DNA of 57,793 nt from NCBI GenBank assembly GCA_026988515.1, contig JALSLA010000035.1, positions 1 through 57,793 on the forward strand, written 5' to 3'. This document shows, one piece after another, positions 1 to 7,513 of the stretch (position 1 is its first letter; each line of letters begins with the position of its first letter). The translations under genes and the position numbers were made by a program. The stretch comes from Helicobacteraceae bacterium (GTDB lineage Bacteria; Campylobacterota; Campylobacteria; Campylobacterales; Sulfurimonadaceae). Under the pieces are notes generated by a model. It saw nothing but the letters and a program-made list of their open reading frames with translations. It searched no databases and had not been told where the DNA came from.

Positions 1-475
1 CATCATCGATCCAGCCGTCAAGATCACCGTAAAATTCATCAATACTGGCTTGTTCTAGTACCGGAATGTACTGTTGCAAAAAATCGTAAAGGGTTCGCGA
101 GAGCGTTTTGTAGAGTTTCATATTGGGTGCTTTCACGACAAGGTGCGGACAGCGTTGCAACGCTTCAGCAATACTCATGGCCGTGGTAATCCCGTAGGCG
201 CGCGCTTCATAACTTGCCGCAGTAAGAATGCCGCGAATGCGTCCGTCGGCATCGGTAAATTTACTCAGATCGTCGACACTGTTGTCATAGTGTTGAAAAA
301 AGGCACCGACAAAGGCACCGCTGTTGGCAGTATCGAAGTGCTGTTGTACGGCATCGTGAGCAAAAATATACGGATCGCTCCGTCCACCGACGGCAACAGG
401 AATATTGAGAAGTGACGTATCTTGCGTGCGTTCGGCTGAAACAAAGAAGCAATCTAAATCTACATGTATTTTCAT
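1..475 (-). CDS. Y-family DNA polymerase (DinB/Pol IV-like), 5' part only
   Basis: The first 158 codons of a gene that runs off the left edge; it is open to position 1 with no stop. The product starts MKIHVDLDCFF, the usual N-terminus of Y-family lesion-bypass polymerases with the metal-binding Asp residues (D6, D8). It continues with SYEARAYGITTAMS (finger region) and QASIDEFYGDL, the second catalytic acidic motif. Known role of the family: translesion synthesis past damaged bases. The ATG is at 473-475; the Shine-Dalgarno sequence is weak. It lies 51 bases downstream of the HAD gene on the same strand, so it may be read through from that operon, although its function is unrelated. A TACATGTA palindrome sits in codons 3-6. 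DinB versus an ImuB/UmuC-like relative cannot be settled without the C-terminal part. Confidence 0.85.
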   Translation of the reverse strand, partial: MKIHVDLDCFFVSAERTQDTSLLNIPVAVGGRSDPYIFAHDAVQQHFDTANSGAFVGAFFQHYDNSVDDLSKFTDADGRIRGILTAASYEARAYGITTAMSIAEALQRCPHLVVKAPNMKLYKTLSRTLYDFLQQYIPVLEQASIDEFYGDLDGWIDD

Positions 476-526
476 TGTTGTAGAGTATCGAGACTGTGAA
501 ACGGGAGGTGAAAATATGACACATTG

Positions 527-1114
527 TCAACGAAACGGCTTAAAAAAAGTATGCGTTGCCAGAGCTAAGAGCTCGCGATCTCCTTCGCTGTCGCCATAGG
601 CATAGATGGTTGTAAAATGTGTAAGGTTGTAGCGCTCTTTAACACGATTGACCTTTTCAATACCGTAACAGTTTTTGGTGTGAAAATGTCCGTTGAACTT
701 CCCGTTGGGAAATGCCAATTCCGTGGCAATGAGTGCAATATTGTGGCGTTGGCACCACGGCTCGAGCCAGCACCGCAGTGAGGCAGAGACAATCACGACG
801 GTATCGCCGCGCCGCTGATGATTGCGAATGGCCTGAAGCGCTTTGGGGCGGATAATAGCATCGATGTTACTGCGGGCATACTCGCGTCCGAGGCGTTGAA
901 ATTCTTCTTTGGAGAGACCGTTGAAAAAGTGCTTTAAAAAGATCGCTTTGGCGCGGTCATTGGGAATGATTTTTAGTTTATACAGCAGAAGCATCGGAGC
1001 AAGGTAGAGTAGACCCAGATAGTAGCGTTGCGCGCCGCGGGCGAAAATGGTAAAGGTTTCAAGAGAGTCTCTGGCGGTAACGGTTCCGTCAAAATCAAAC
1101 AGCGCCAAGGTCAT
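527..1114 (-). CDS. HAD-superfamily subclass IB phosphatase, last gene of the polyprenyl-arabinose-like operon
   Basis: 195 residues. HAD motif I is DFDGTVT near residue 7, motif II is IVSAS near residue 107, and the C-terminal acidic motif is YAYGDSEGDREL near residue 172. This is the phosphoserine-phosphatase-like IB type. Its ATG overlaps the stop of the upstream glycosyltransferase by 4 bases (1111-1114), so translation is probably coupled. In mycobacteria a phosphatase is needed after the UbiA step to remove the 5-phosphate from polyprenyl-phosphoryl-phosphoribose. UbiA-type enzymes fused to or beside HAD domains are known in other bacteria. I infer that this enzyme does that step here; the sequence alone does not prove the substrate. 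Confidence 0.8.
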   Translation of the reverse strand: MTLALFDFDGTVTARDSLETFTIFARGAQRYYLGLLYLAPMLLLYKLKIIPNDRAKAIFLKHFFNGLSKEEFQRLGREYARSNIDAIIRPKALQAIRNHQRRGDTVVIVSASLRCWLEPWCQRHNIALIATELAFPNGKFNGHFHTKNCYGIEKVNRVKERYNLTHFTTIYAYGDSEGDRELLALATHTFFKPFR

Positions 1115-2598
1115 GGGTAGTACCGTTGTAAAAAGTAGCAGTCACCGCGAGGAAGCCATGAGGGGAGGGTATAAAATTTTTCTTTGATGGTATTGAGAAC
1201 TGTTGTTTTGTAGGCATCGTAGTCAAAGCCTTCACAGGTCAGAAGATGGTATGTGGCGCCTTCAACAGGCAGCTCTTCAATGGTAATGCGGTTGCATGTC
1301 GACGTAAACAGTGCGGTGTCTCGGGTGTTGAATGCACGTTTGTCAAAGAGTGCAAAGGTTTGGTTTTGTAGTGTTGTGATGTCGAAAAGTTTGTCGTCAA
1401 GCCGACCGTATTTATTGGTATTGTAGAGCATGTGAATATCGCGATTGCAGTGATACGAAAGCAGTGCGGCGGTTGAATAACCGTAGGCAAAGAGTCGGCT
1501 GATATTGTGCGCATCGAGTGCTTTACAGATGGATTGCGGGTGGACAAACAAGAGTGCGGCACCGTATTTTTTATGCTCTTTGAACAGAGAGATCGGCACC
1601 ATTAAAATGATGAGCAGCAGCGTAATATGGAGGTAGGAAAAGCGGGCATTATAGCGAATAAGCGTACGCAGTGTCTCGGGACTGAGGCTGCTAAAGAGCA
1701 TAAACAAATATGGAATAAACAGCAGCAGCCAATGCAGTCCGATACTTTTTTTAAGCGAAACGATAAAAAAGATACCCAATGCTACCGACAGTACGGCAAT
1801 GCTGAGGTTGCGAAGCGTGACACTTGGCATGGAAAAACGTGCTTGTATCAGGTAGTAGAGTCCCCACGGCGTCACGAGATAGATCAGGATTATGAAGTAC
1901 AAAATGACGCTTTTGAATTGAAAATGGCTCTGCGCCGTACGGGAGAGAAAGTTAAACAGAATATTATTCCAGCAGTTATGATAATTAAAATAGAGGTTTT
2001 GAGCCACGAAGAGCAGTACCACCATGAGAATAACAGCACTGTTTTTAAGCGCACGTTTGCGGTAGGTATACCCAACAAAAAGCAGTAGTCCCAGCATCAA
2101 AAAAACAGCAAAATATTTACTTAAAAATGCCAAACCCAAAAAGATGCCGCTAAGCACGGAGTAGCGTAACCACTGTTTCGTCTCAAACGAGTAGAGCAAA
2201 AAGAGTGTACCTAAAGAGCCAAAAAGAAGCAGCGGTATGTCGTTGGTGATCATGACAACGAGCAGGTCAACAGGAGAAGCCAGCAGGGCTAAAGCACTGA
2301 GCAGAGCGATCTCTTTGCTTACATGTAATGTGAGCATACGGTATAGAATATAAGCGACTGCCAGCATTGTAGCAAAAGAGAAGAGGCGGTAAAACAGGTA
2401 GTTGTCACTCACGAAACTCATGAGATAGATGAGCCATCCTACCATGGGCGGGTGGTCATAATACCCTGGCATCAGATGGCGTGCCCATGATATAAAATAG
2501 GCTTCATCTCCGGTGAGCGGCAGTAACAAGAGAATAAGAAGTTTGAACGCGACAATCAGAACAACCGCGCGAATTTCCTTGTTATAGTTGTGTGTCAT
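1111..2598 (-). CDS. GT-C family membrane glycosyltransferase (GT39/ArnT-like)
   Basis: 495 residues with about ten hydrophobic segments and a short C-terminal soluble part. The first extracytoplasmic loop carries GDEAYFISWARHL followed by YDHPPMVGWL, the acidic loop typical of PMT/ArnT-type enzymes that use lipid-phosphate-linked sugars as donors. It overlaps the SDR gene upstream by 4 bases and the HAD gene downstream by 4 bases. In this operon the expected donor is polyprenyl-phosphoryl-arabinofuranose, with transfer outside the inner membrane. The acceptor (lipid A, O-antigen, pilin or another surface glycan) is unknown. No lipopolysaccharide or pilin genes lie next to it. Confidence 0.85.
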   Translation of the reverse strand: MTHNYNKEIRAVVLIVAFKLLILLLLPLTGDEAYFISWARHLMPGYYDHPPMVGWLIYLMSFVSDNYLFYRLFSFATMLAVAYILYRMLTLHVSKEIALLSALALLASPVDLLVVMITNDIPLLLFGSLGTLFLLYSFETKQWLRYSVLSGIFLGLAFLSKYFAVFLMLGLLLFVGYTYRKRALKNSAVILMVVLLFVAQNLYFNYHNCWNNILFNFLSRTAQSHFQFKSVILYFIILIYLVTPWGLYYLIQARFSMPSVTLRNLSIAVLSVALGIFFIVSLKKSIGLHWLLLFIPYLFMLFSSLSPETLRTLIRYNARFSYLHITLLLIILMVPISLFKEHKKYGAALLFVHPQSICKALDAHNISRLFAYGYSTAALLSYHCNRDIHMLYNTNKYGRLDDKLFDITTLQNQTFALFDKRAFNTRDTALFTSTCNRITIEELPVEGATYHLLTCEGFDYDAYKTTVLNTIKEKFYTLPSWLPRGDCYFLQRYYP

Positions 2599-3326
2599 AG
2601 TCTCATTTTCTTAAAAAGCGACTCGGGAATGCAGCGGATAACGAGCATGATATAGCGCCAAAACCATTTGCTGTAGAGCACATCGACACCGCGCTGTTGT
2701 GCATTGAGAATATCTTCGGCAATTTCACAAGGCTGGGCAGTGAGGGCTTTGGGAAGATTCATGCCGGCAGTCATTTTGGTATTGACAAAGCCGGGTTTAA
2801 CGGTCATGACATGCACCCCGCTTGCATACAGACGATTGCGAAGTCCGCTGAGGTAGGCACTAAAACCGGCCTTAGCGGCACCGTAAATATAGTTGCTTTG
2901 ACGTCCTCGGTCTCCCGCAACGGAGCTGATACCGACAATAAAACCTTCGCGTCGCTGTTCAAAGTCATTGGCAATCATGTTGAGAAAACAGACGTCGGCA
3001 CTGAAATTAACGCTTATTGTTTGCAGTGTCTCATCACAATGGCGCTGTGCTTGCGCTTGTTCTGTCATGTAACCGGCGGCCATAAGAACCCCTTGAGGTT
3101 TAGGGTGAAGTGCATCGTAAAAAGGGCGGTGTGAGGCAATGTCGCTGAGGTCAAATTCATGAAGCGAAACATTAATGCGGTAACGAATGCGCAGATCTTG
3201 CGCAAAATGTTCGAGTTCCGCAACACGGCGTGCCGCCAGCGCCAGATGGCTTCGGTTGGCAGCATAAGCGTGGGCAACTGCTTTGGCAATATCGCTTTTG
3301 GCACCGATAATTAACAGGGTATTCAT
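2595..3326 (-). CDS. SDR-family reductase, DprE2-like (decaprenylphosphoryl-keto-pentose 2-reductase)
   Basis: 243 residues with a Rossmann fold. The N-terminal nucleotide-binding stretch is LLIGAKSDIAKAVAHAYA, with TGxxxGxG altered to GAKSDIA as in DprE2-type proteins. The catalytic part is ISSVAGDRGRQSNYIYGAAKAGF, with Ser, Tyr and Lys in the usual YxxxK arrangement. Known role of the family: with DprE1, NADH-dependent epimerisation at C2 of polyprenyl-phosphoryl-ribose to the arabinose form. The next gene upstream (3329-4627) encodes the matching oxidase and ends 2 bases before this start, which supports the pairing. The C-terminus (CIPESLFKKMRL) is basic and hydrophobic and may contact the membrane. 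Confidence 0.82.
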   Translation of the reverse strand: MNTLLIIGAKSDIAKAVAHAYAANRSHLALAARRVAELEHFAQDLRIRYRINVSLHEFDLSDIASHRPFYDALHPKPQGVLMAAGYMTEQAQAQRHCDETLQTISVNFSADVCFLNMIANDFEQRREGFIVGISSVAGDRGRQSNYIYGAAKAGFSAYLSGLRNRLYASGVHVMTVKPGFVNTKMTAGMNLPKALTAQPCEIAEDILNAQQRGVDVLYSKWFWRYIMLVIRCIPESLFKKMRL

Positions 3327-3328
3327 GG

Positions 3329-4627
3329 TTAAAGCTCCAGACGTCGGGATTGCAGTGATTGAAAGATCTGATCCATCTTTTGCTCTTTTCGCAGTGCTCT
3401 GAAGCGATCAATATCGGGGTAGCCTTGTTCAAAAGTCTCTTTAGAGGCGCGCACGTCTTTGCTTAAATAGAGCCTGCCGCCGTAACGCAATACAATGGCG
3501 TCAAGAGCATCAAGCAGCGTAAAGAGAGCGGGTTCAATTTTGAAATCGAGCGCTAAAGAGTAGCCTTCCATGGGAAAAGAGAGCCAGTTCTTGTTAGCCT
3601 TGCCGTAAAGCTTGAGTACCGCCAAAAAAGAGCCTTTTTGGCTGAGGGCAATGGTCGTGAGAATCTCTTGGAGCCCTTCGTAGCTCTGTGCTTTGGGCAG
3701 GATACACTGGTATTGGGTAAAACCGTCTGCACCGTAAATACGGTTCCAGTTTTGTACGGCATCAAGCGGATAAAAAAAGGTGTCGATGTCAACCTTCTCA
3801 TGGGAGATTTTCTCACGGATTCGATGATAGTACAATTGGTTAAAGGCTTTGACGCTAACGCTGTTAAGAGCCCATGACGGGAATACAAAAGGGACATTCA
3901 GTTTTTTTGCATTGCCATACTCACAAGAGCCTTTATGACTGAACCTGCCGCACATAAACAGTGATCTTCCCAGAGATTCTCCCGTCGCCAAACAGTCAAT
4001 CCATGCAACGGAGTAGGGTGTATCTTTGTAGGTTTCAAATGCTGCAAAAGTCTCTTGAAGATCTCTGTTTTTAACGGTGGTCTGCTCGATGGTAGCGGAG
4101 GGTATTTGTTGCAGTGAGAGCTTGGCGTCTAGAATGATGCCCGTCAACCCCATACCGCCGCAGGTTGCATAAAAGTATTTTTTATTTTTGGTATGGGAGC
4201 AGGTAATCACCTTTCCGTGAGGAAGCATCAGCGTGAACTCTATAACCGATTGGCTAAAACACCCCTCAATATGGTGGTTTTTTCCATGAACATCAGCGGC
4301 AATGGCGCCGCCTACGGTAATGAGCTTGGTACCGGGTGTGACTTTTAAAAACCAGCCTCGCGGAACAATGACGTTAAGAATCTCGCTGAGCAAGAGACCG
4401 CACGCTACATGTAAAATACCGTTGATTTCGTCAAAATCTAAAAAGTAATTATATGAGGAGGTTGTAATGACGTGAGTATTCAGGGCGCTGTCGCCGTAGC
4501 TTCTTCCGTTACCGTAAGCAATGCACGAGCCGGCTGTTTTAAGGTGCCGGCGCAGACTCTGTGTGTCAGTCAGTGCAAACGTATCTGCTTCAATGACGGG
4601 GTATCGCCCCCAACCCGTAAGTTGCAT
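3329..4627 (-). CDS. FAD-dependent oxidase, DprE1-like (decaprenylphosphoryl-ribose 2-oxidase)
   Basis: 432 residues, close to the 461 of mycobacterial DprE1. The N-terminal half is a VAO/PCMH-type FAD domain: GNGRSYGDSALN near residue 40 and TPGTKLITVGGAIAADVHGKNHH near residue 98 are the flavin-binding signatures. The C-terminus has YLSKDVRASKETFEQGYPDIDRF and ends in SRRLEL. From memory these align with the catalytic Lys region and C-terminus of mycobacterial DprE1. Where the mycobacterial enzyme has the Cys targeted by benzothiazinones (NICVDF context), this one reads SLALDF, so the Cys appears to be Ala. A clear ribosome site precedes the ATG (AGGAG, 7 bases). Confidence 0.85.
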   Translation of the reverse strand: MQLTGWGRYPVIEADTFALTDTQSLRRHLKTAGSCIAYGNGRSYGDSALNTHVITTSSYNYFLDFDEINGILHVACGLLLSEILNVIVPRGWFLKVTPGTKLITVGGAIAADVHGKNHHIEGCFSQSVIEFTLMLPHGKVITCSHTKNKKYFYATCGGMGLTGIILDAKLSLQQIPSATIEQTTVKNRDLQETFAAFETYKDTPYSVAWIDCLATGESLGRSLFMCGRFSHKGSCEYGNAKKLNVPFVFPSWALNSVSVKAFNQLYYHRIREKISHEKVDIDTFFYPLDAVQNWNRIYGADGFTQYQCILPKAQSYEGLQEILTTIALSQKGSFLAVLKLYGKANKNWLSFPMEGYSLALDFKIEPALFTLLDALDAIVLRYGGRLYLSKDVRASKETFEQGYPDIDRFRALRKEQKMDQIFQSLQSRRLEL

Positions 4628-4628
4628 G

Positions 4629-5018
4629 TTAACTCCTAAATACGAATTTTTTATCTAAGAGATATTTGAGAATATAACCGATACTTAAGCCGATGAATGC
4701 ACCGACATATTTGGCAGCATCACTCTCAAATGCCTGATTAAACCCAATTTCAAAGCCCCAAAATACGGCAGTGGTTACGCCACCCATAAAACTGTAAAGC
4801 AGAAATGTTTTGCCGTCGTCTTTTCGATTTTTAGGTGTATGAAAAAAGATATACTTTTTATCCAAAACATATTTTAGCACTAATCCGACCAGAGTACCGA
4901 AAAACATGGCAATATAGAGAGCGCCGGAGTCGCTGTAGAGGCTCAAACTGAGATATTGGCACAGTAAATTTGCTGCGGTAGCAATGAGGGCAAAAAGAAT
5001 GTAGCGAAGAGCAAGCAT
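4629..5018 (-). CDS. GtrA-family membrane protein
   Basis: 129 residues with four transmembrane segments (about 3-23, 33-51, 72-92 and 100-120). Two repeated loop motifs, LKYVLDKKYIF and LKYLLDKKFVF, are the typical internal duplication of GtrA proteins. The family is linked to movement or scaffolding of polyprenyl-phosphate sugars. In Mycobacterium tuberculosis a GtrA-like gene (Rv3789) lies directly before dprE1, and the same order is seen here. The gene starts one base after the UbiA gene ends and stops one base before the DprE1-like gene starts. Confidence 0.85.
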   Translation of the reverse strand: MLALRYILFALIATAANLLCQYLSLSLYSDSGALYIAMFFGTLVGLVLKYVLDKKYIFFHTPKNRKDDGKTFLLYSFMGGVTTAVFWGFEIGFNQAFESDAAKYVGAFIGLSIGYILKYLLDKKFVFRS

Positions 5019-5879
5019 CTAAAATTTGACGATCATGTAAAAACTCAGCAGCCACAAGACAATGGTGATTTGCAGAAACGGGTCACTCAGTACAATTTTA
5101 CTGGGATTACCGCTGCGCTCTTCTACAAAAGTGATTTGCATATAACGCATAATGCCCAAAATAACAAAAAAACCGCTCAGGTAGAGGTGTGGGGTATGCA
5201 GTCGCGCAATGACATCATCGGAAACCGTATAGAAAACGTAGCTGACAATAATAACGCCGGCCATAAGCACCATGCCGGCATTGACAAATTCCAGATTGTA
5301 ACCGTCAATATTTTTACGGGTCTCTTTACCTTCAAGCGAGAGCAGTACATCGTCACGCCGTTTGGCCAGTGCTAAAAAGAGTGCCAGTAAAAATGTCATG
5401 ATGATGATCCACATGGAGAGTTCAACGTCAACGACAGCGGCACCGGCAAAAAGTCGCATGACAAAACCGATGGCAATCATAAAAATATCAACAATTGAGA
5501 AGTGTTTAAGTTGCACCGAATAGAGTATATTAAGACTAAAATAGAGCAGTAAAATAGTAAACAGCTTGATGTTGAACAGCAGCGCAATCAGCAGCGGAAT
5601 AATGGAAAGCAGTGCTATAAGCTGTACGGCTTTGCTTTTAGTAATGGTTCCCAAGGCTAGCGGTCGAAACTTTTTATGCGGATGTTTTTGATCTTCTTTA
5701 ATATCCATAAGATCGTTAAAAATATAGATACTGCTTGCCACCAATGAGAAGAGAACAAAGGTGAGTACGGTTTTTAAAATGAGTACCATATCGGTAGAAA
5801 AAGAGAAGAGCAAGGGTGCAAATATAAAGACGTTTTTAATATACTGATACGGCCGTAATAGTTTGATGATTTCGTTCAT
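5019..5879 (-). CDS. UbiA-family prenyltransferase, DPPR-synthase-like, first gene of the operon
   Basis: 286 residues with eight or nine hydrophobic segments. The first aspartate-rich motif is FNDLMDIKEDQKHPHKKFRP near residue 54. The NDxxDxxxD...HPxKxFRP form matches the subgroup that transfers phosphoribose to polyprenyl phosphate (mycobacterial Rv3806c) better than quinone prenyltransferases. A second polar motif, LALAKRRDD, is near residue 168. It heads the minus-strand operon; a -10 box (TATAAT, complement of 5914-5919) is 34 bases upstream. Inferred reaction: polyprenyl phosphate plus PRPP gives polyprenyl-phosphoryl-5-phosphoribose, the first committed step of the pathway encoded downstream. 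An aromatic prenyltransferase role is the alternative. Confidence 0.83.
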   Translation of the reverse strand: MNEIIKLLRPYQYIKNVFIFAPLLFSFSTDMVLILKTVLTFVLFSLVASSIYIFNDLMDIKEDQKHPHKKFRPLALGTITKSKAVQLIALLSIIPLLIALLFNIKLFTILLLYFSLNILYSVQLKHFSIVDIFMIAIGFVMRLFAGAAVVDVELSMWIIIMTFLLALFLALAKRRDDVLLSLEGKETRKNIDGYNLEFVNAGMVLMAGVIIVSYVFYTVSDDVIARLHTPHLYLSGFFVILGIMRYMQITFVEERSGNPSKIVLSDPFLQITIVLWLLSFYMIVKF

Positions 5880-5913
5880 ATGTCTCTTGCTGTCTTAGGG
5901 TTTAGTGGAGATC

Positions 5914-5919
5914 ATTATA
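5914..5919 (-). promoter_or_regulatory. Candidate -10 box of the UbiA-GtrA-DprE1-DprE2-GT-HAD operon
   Basis: The complement reads TATAAT, an exact sigma-70 -10 hexamer, 34 bases before the UbiA start codon. I see no good -35 hexamer at the right distance, which is common in Campylobacterota. The 5880-5970 gap is shared with the divergent esterase gene. Confidence 0.45.
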
Positions 5920-5970
5920 CCTTTTTTATGCTAGAGAAATATTAAGCTAAATGTGTAATAATTCGGTACT

Positions 5971-6576
5971 ATGGAAAAAATAGCTCTTAGTGTTATGGCT
6001 GCATTACTGCTGCTTGTTTTTATACAAAAATGGTACGATGTACCGGCCAAGGAGCCTCAGATGTATCAAAAAATTCTGGCTTTTGGCGACAGCCTGACAT
6101 TTGGCTACGGAGCCGAAGCATCGCAGAGTTATCCGGCATACCTTTCAAAACTCTTAGGTGTTGACGTGATAAACGAAGGCGTGAACGGAGAACTTTCACG
6201 TGAAGGAGTGGCACGATTGCCCCTGTTGCTGGAACAGTACCGTCCCGATTTGGTGATTCTTTGCCATGGAGGAAATGATATTTTACAAAAAAAGTCCTTA
6301 GAACAGTTACAACGCAATGTAGAGAAGATGGCGGTGCTGGCGCAACAGTCGGGCAGTGATGTTTTACTGGTCGGTGTTCCCGATCTTTCACTGTTTGGTC
6401 TGGATGTTTTGCCACTCTACGAACGCGTGGCTGACCGGCACGGCTTGATGATCGAATCGGATGTTTTAGCCGAAATTCTTAGCGATACTACGCTTAAGAG
6501 TGATAGTATTCACCCCAATGCTTCGGGCTATGCCGCGATGGCACAAGCACTGTACAAGGTGTTACAAAACCCCTAA
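5971..6576 (+). CDS. tesA: SGNH/GDSL-type esterase (TesA-like arylesterase/lysophospholipase)
   Basis: 201 residues. Block I is FGDSLTFGYG (nucleophile Ser near residue 41), block III is GGNDIL, and block V is DSIHPNASGY with the catalytic Asp and His. This fits the TesA/arylesterase branch, which hydrolyses short acyl esters and thioesters in the periplasm. The N-terminus (ALSVMAALLLLVFIQKW) is a signal anchor or uncleaved signal, so the enzyme should face the periplasm. It is divergent from the UbiA operon. Its stop interlocks with that of the minus-strand lipoprotein gene in the four bases 6573-6576. Confidence 0.85.
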   Translation: MEKIALSVMAALLLLVFIQKWYDVPAKEPQMYQKILAFGDSLTFGYGAEASQSYPAYLSKLLGVDVINEGVNGELSREGVARLPLLLEQYRPDLVILCHGGNDILQKKSLEQLQRNVEKMAVLAQQSGSDVLLVGVPDLSLFGLDVLPLYERVADRHGLMIESDVLAEILSDTTLKSDSIHPNASGYAAMAQALYKVLQNP

Positions 6577-7310
6577 AGTATTGAGGCAATCTCAGAGACT
6601 GTTTTGGTACACTGCCGTACCGATGTCTGGGTGCTGTTAATGGTGTAGCACGTCTCTTCGATCGAACCGATTTCACCCAGATTTTTGGCATAATATGATG
6701 TCAGGGTGAGCGTTACATCAACACTCATCGGAATATTTTCATAGGTAATATCGGAGCTGGAAAATCCTTTACAGCTGATCATAATGACATCATCAAAAGT
6801 TTTTGTGTGAACTGTTTTGGAGTCAACATGACCTGCAAGGCGACAGCTCAACGGCATTTGAGAGTCACCGCTAAGGGTTTCAAGAGGAATATCGATGACG
6901 GTATTGGCAATGGGATCATTCATATCGGCATAGCGAACTATTTCGGCGACATAATCGGTAGCCGTCTGTGTAATAGCTGTTTGTGTTATGGTGTAGGTAG
7001 TATCCAAGTTTCCGTTTTCATACGTTTCGACGCTGTTGTTACCGACTCTGTACTCTTGGGTTGTGTCGGATTCTTGTGTCGGAATGCTGTCATAGGTTTT
7101 ATTGCCGGAATCATCCGTGTAGGTACGTTCAAGAAAGGTACTGACCTGATTTTGCGTCGGAACAATGTATTGACTTAAATCATACGTAGCACTTGTCTTG
7201 AAATCCAAAGATCCGGTAGTTGAACTACTGCTGCTGCCACCGCCACCGCATCCACTGCTGAGGAGTACCAAAGAGAAGGTCATAAAGGCGAGAAGAAGAG
7301 AGCGAGACAT
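6573..7310 (-). CDS. Hypothetical lipoprotein with Ser-rich linker
   Basis: 245 residues from the ATG at 7308-7310, chosen because AAGGA lies upstream and the protein then starts with a lipoprotein signal (MSRSLLLAF...LLSSGC). The frame is open further upstream, but that extension has no signal. After the lipidated Cys comes a Gly/Ser-rich linker (GGGGSSSSSTTG), then about 210 residues rich in Thr, Ser and Asp with beta character. Two Cys near the middle (SCRLAGH and ISCKGF) and two near the end (ETCYTI and RQCTKT) could form disulfides. I do not recognise the family. It is probably anchored to the outer membrane. About 200 AT-rich bases upstream (7311-7513) hold its promoter region and no other gene. 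Confidence 0.7.
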   Translation of the reverse strand: MSRSLLLAFMTFSLVLLSSGCGGGGSSSSSTTGSLDFKTSATYDLSQYIVPTQNQVSTFLERTYTDDSGNKTYDSIPTQESDTTQEYRVGNNSVETYENGNLDTTYTITQTAITQTATDYVAEIVRYADMNDPIANTVIDIPLETLSGDSQMPLSCRLAGHVDSKTVHTKTFDDVIMISCKGFSSSDITYENIPMSVDVTLTLTSYYAKNLGEIGSIEETCYTINSTQTSVRQCTKTVSEIASIL

Positions 7311-7513
7311 TAAAGAGTCCTTGTTGTGAATTTTTATGATGCATTTATTGTAATGTATTACAATTAATGCAACATTAAATTTGTGATTCTTAAAGTAAAA
7401 TTTTATGATATAACTAATCAATCATATTATAAAGATTTTTAATAATACTTTCTTATACTACCGCTGTCTGTTTCAAGAAGTATGTTATTTACCCTTTAGG
7501 TTCCGTTTCCCCC

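Noticed and set aside
74-415. Plus-strand open frame of 113 codons at the left edge
   Set aside because: It is antisense to the Y-family polymerase start, whose protein motifs are clear; this frame has no recognisable features.
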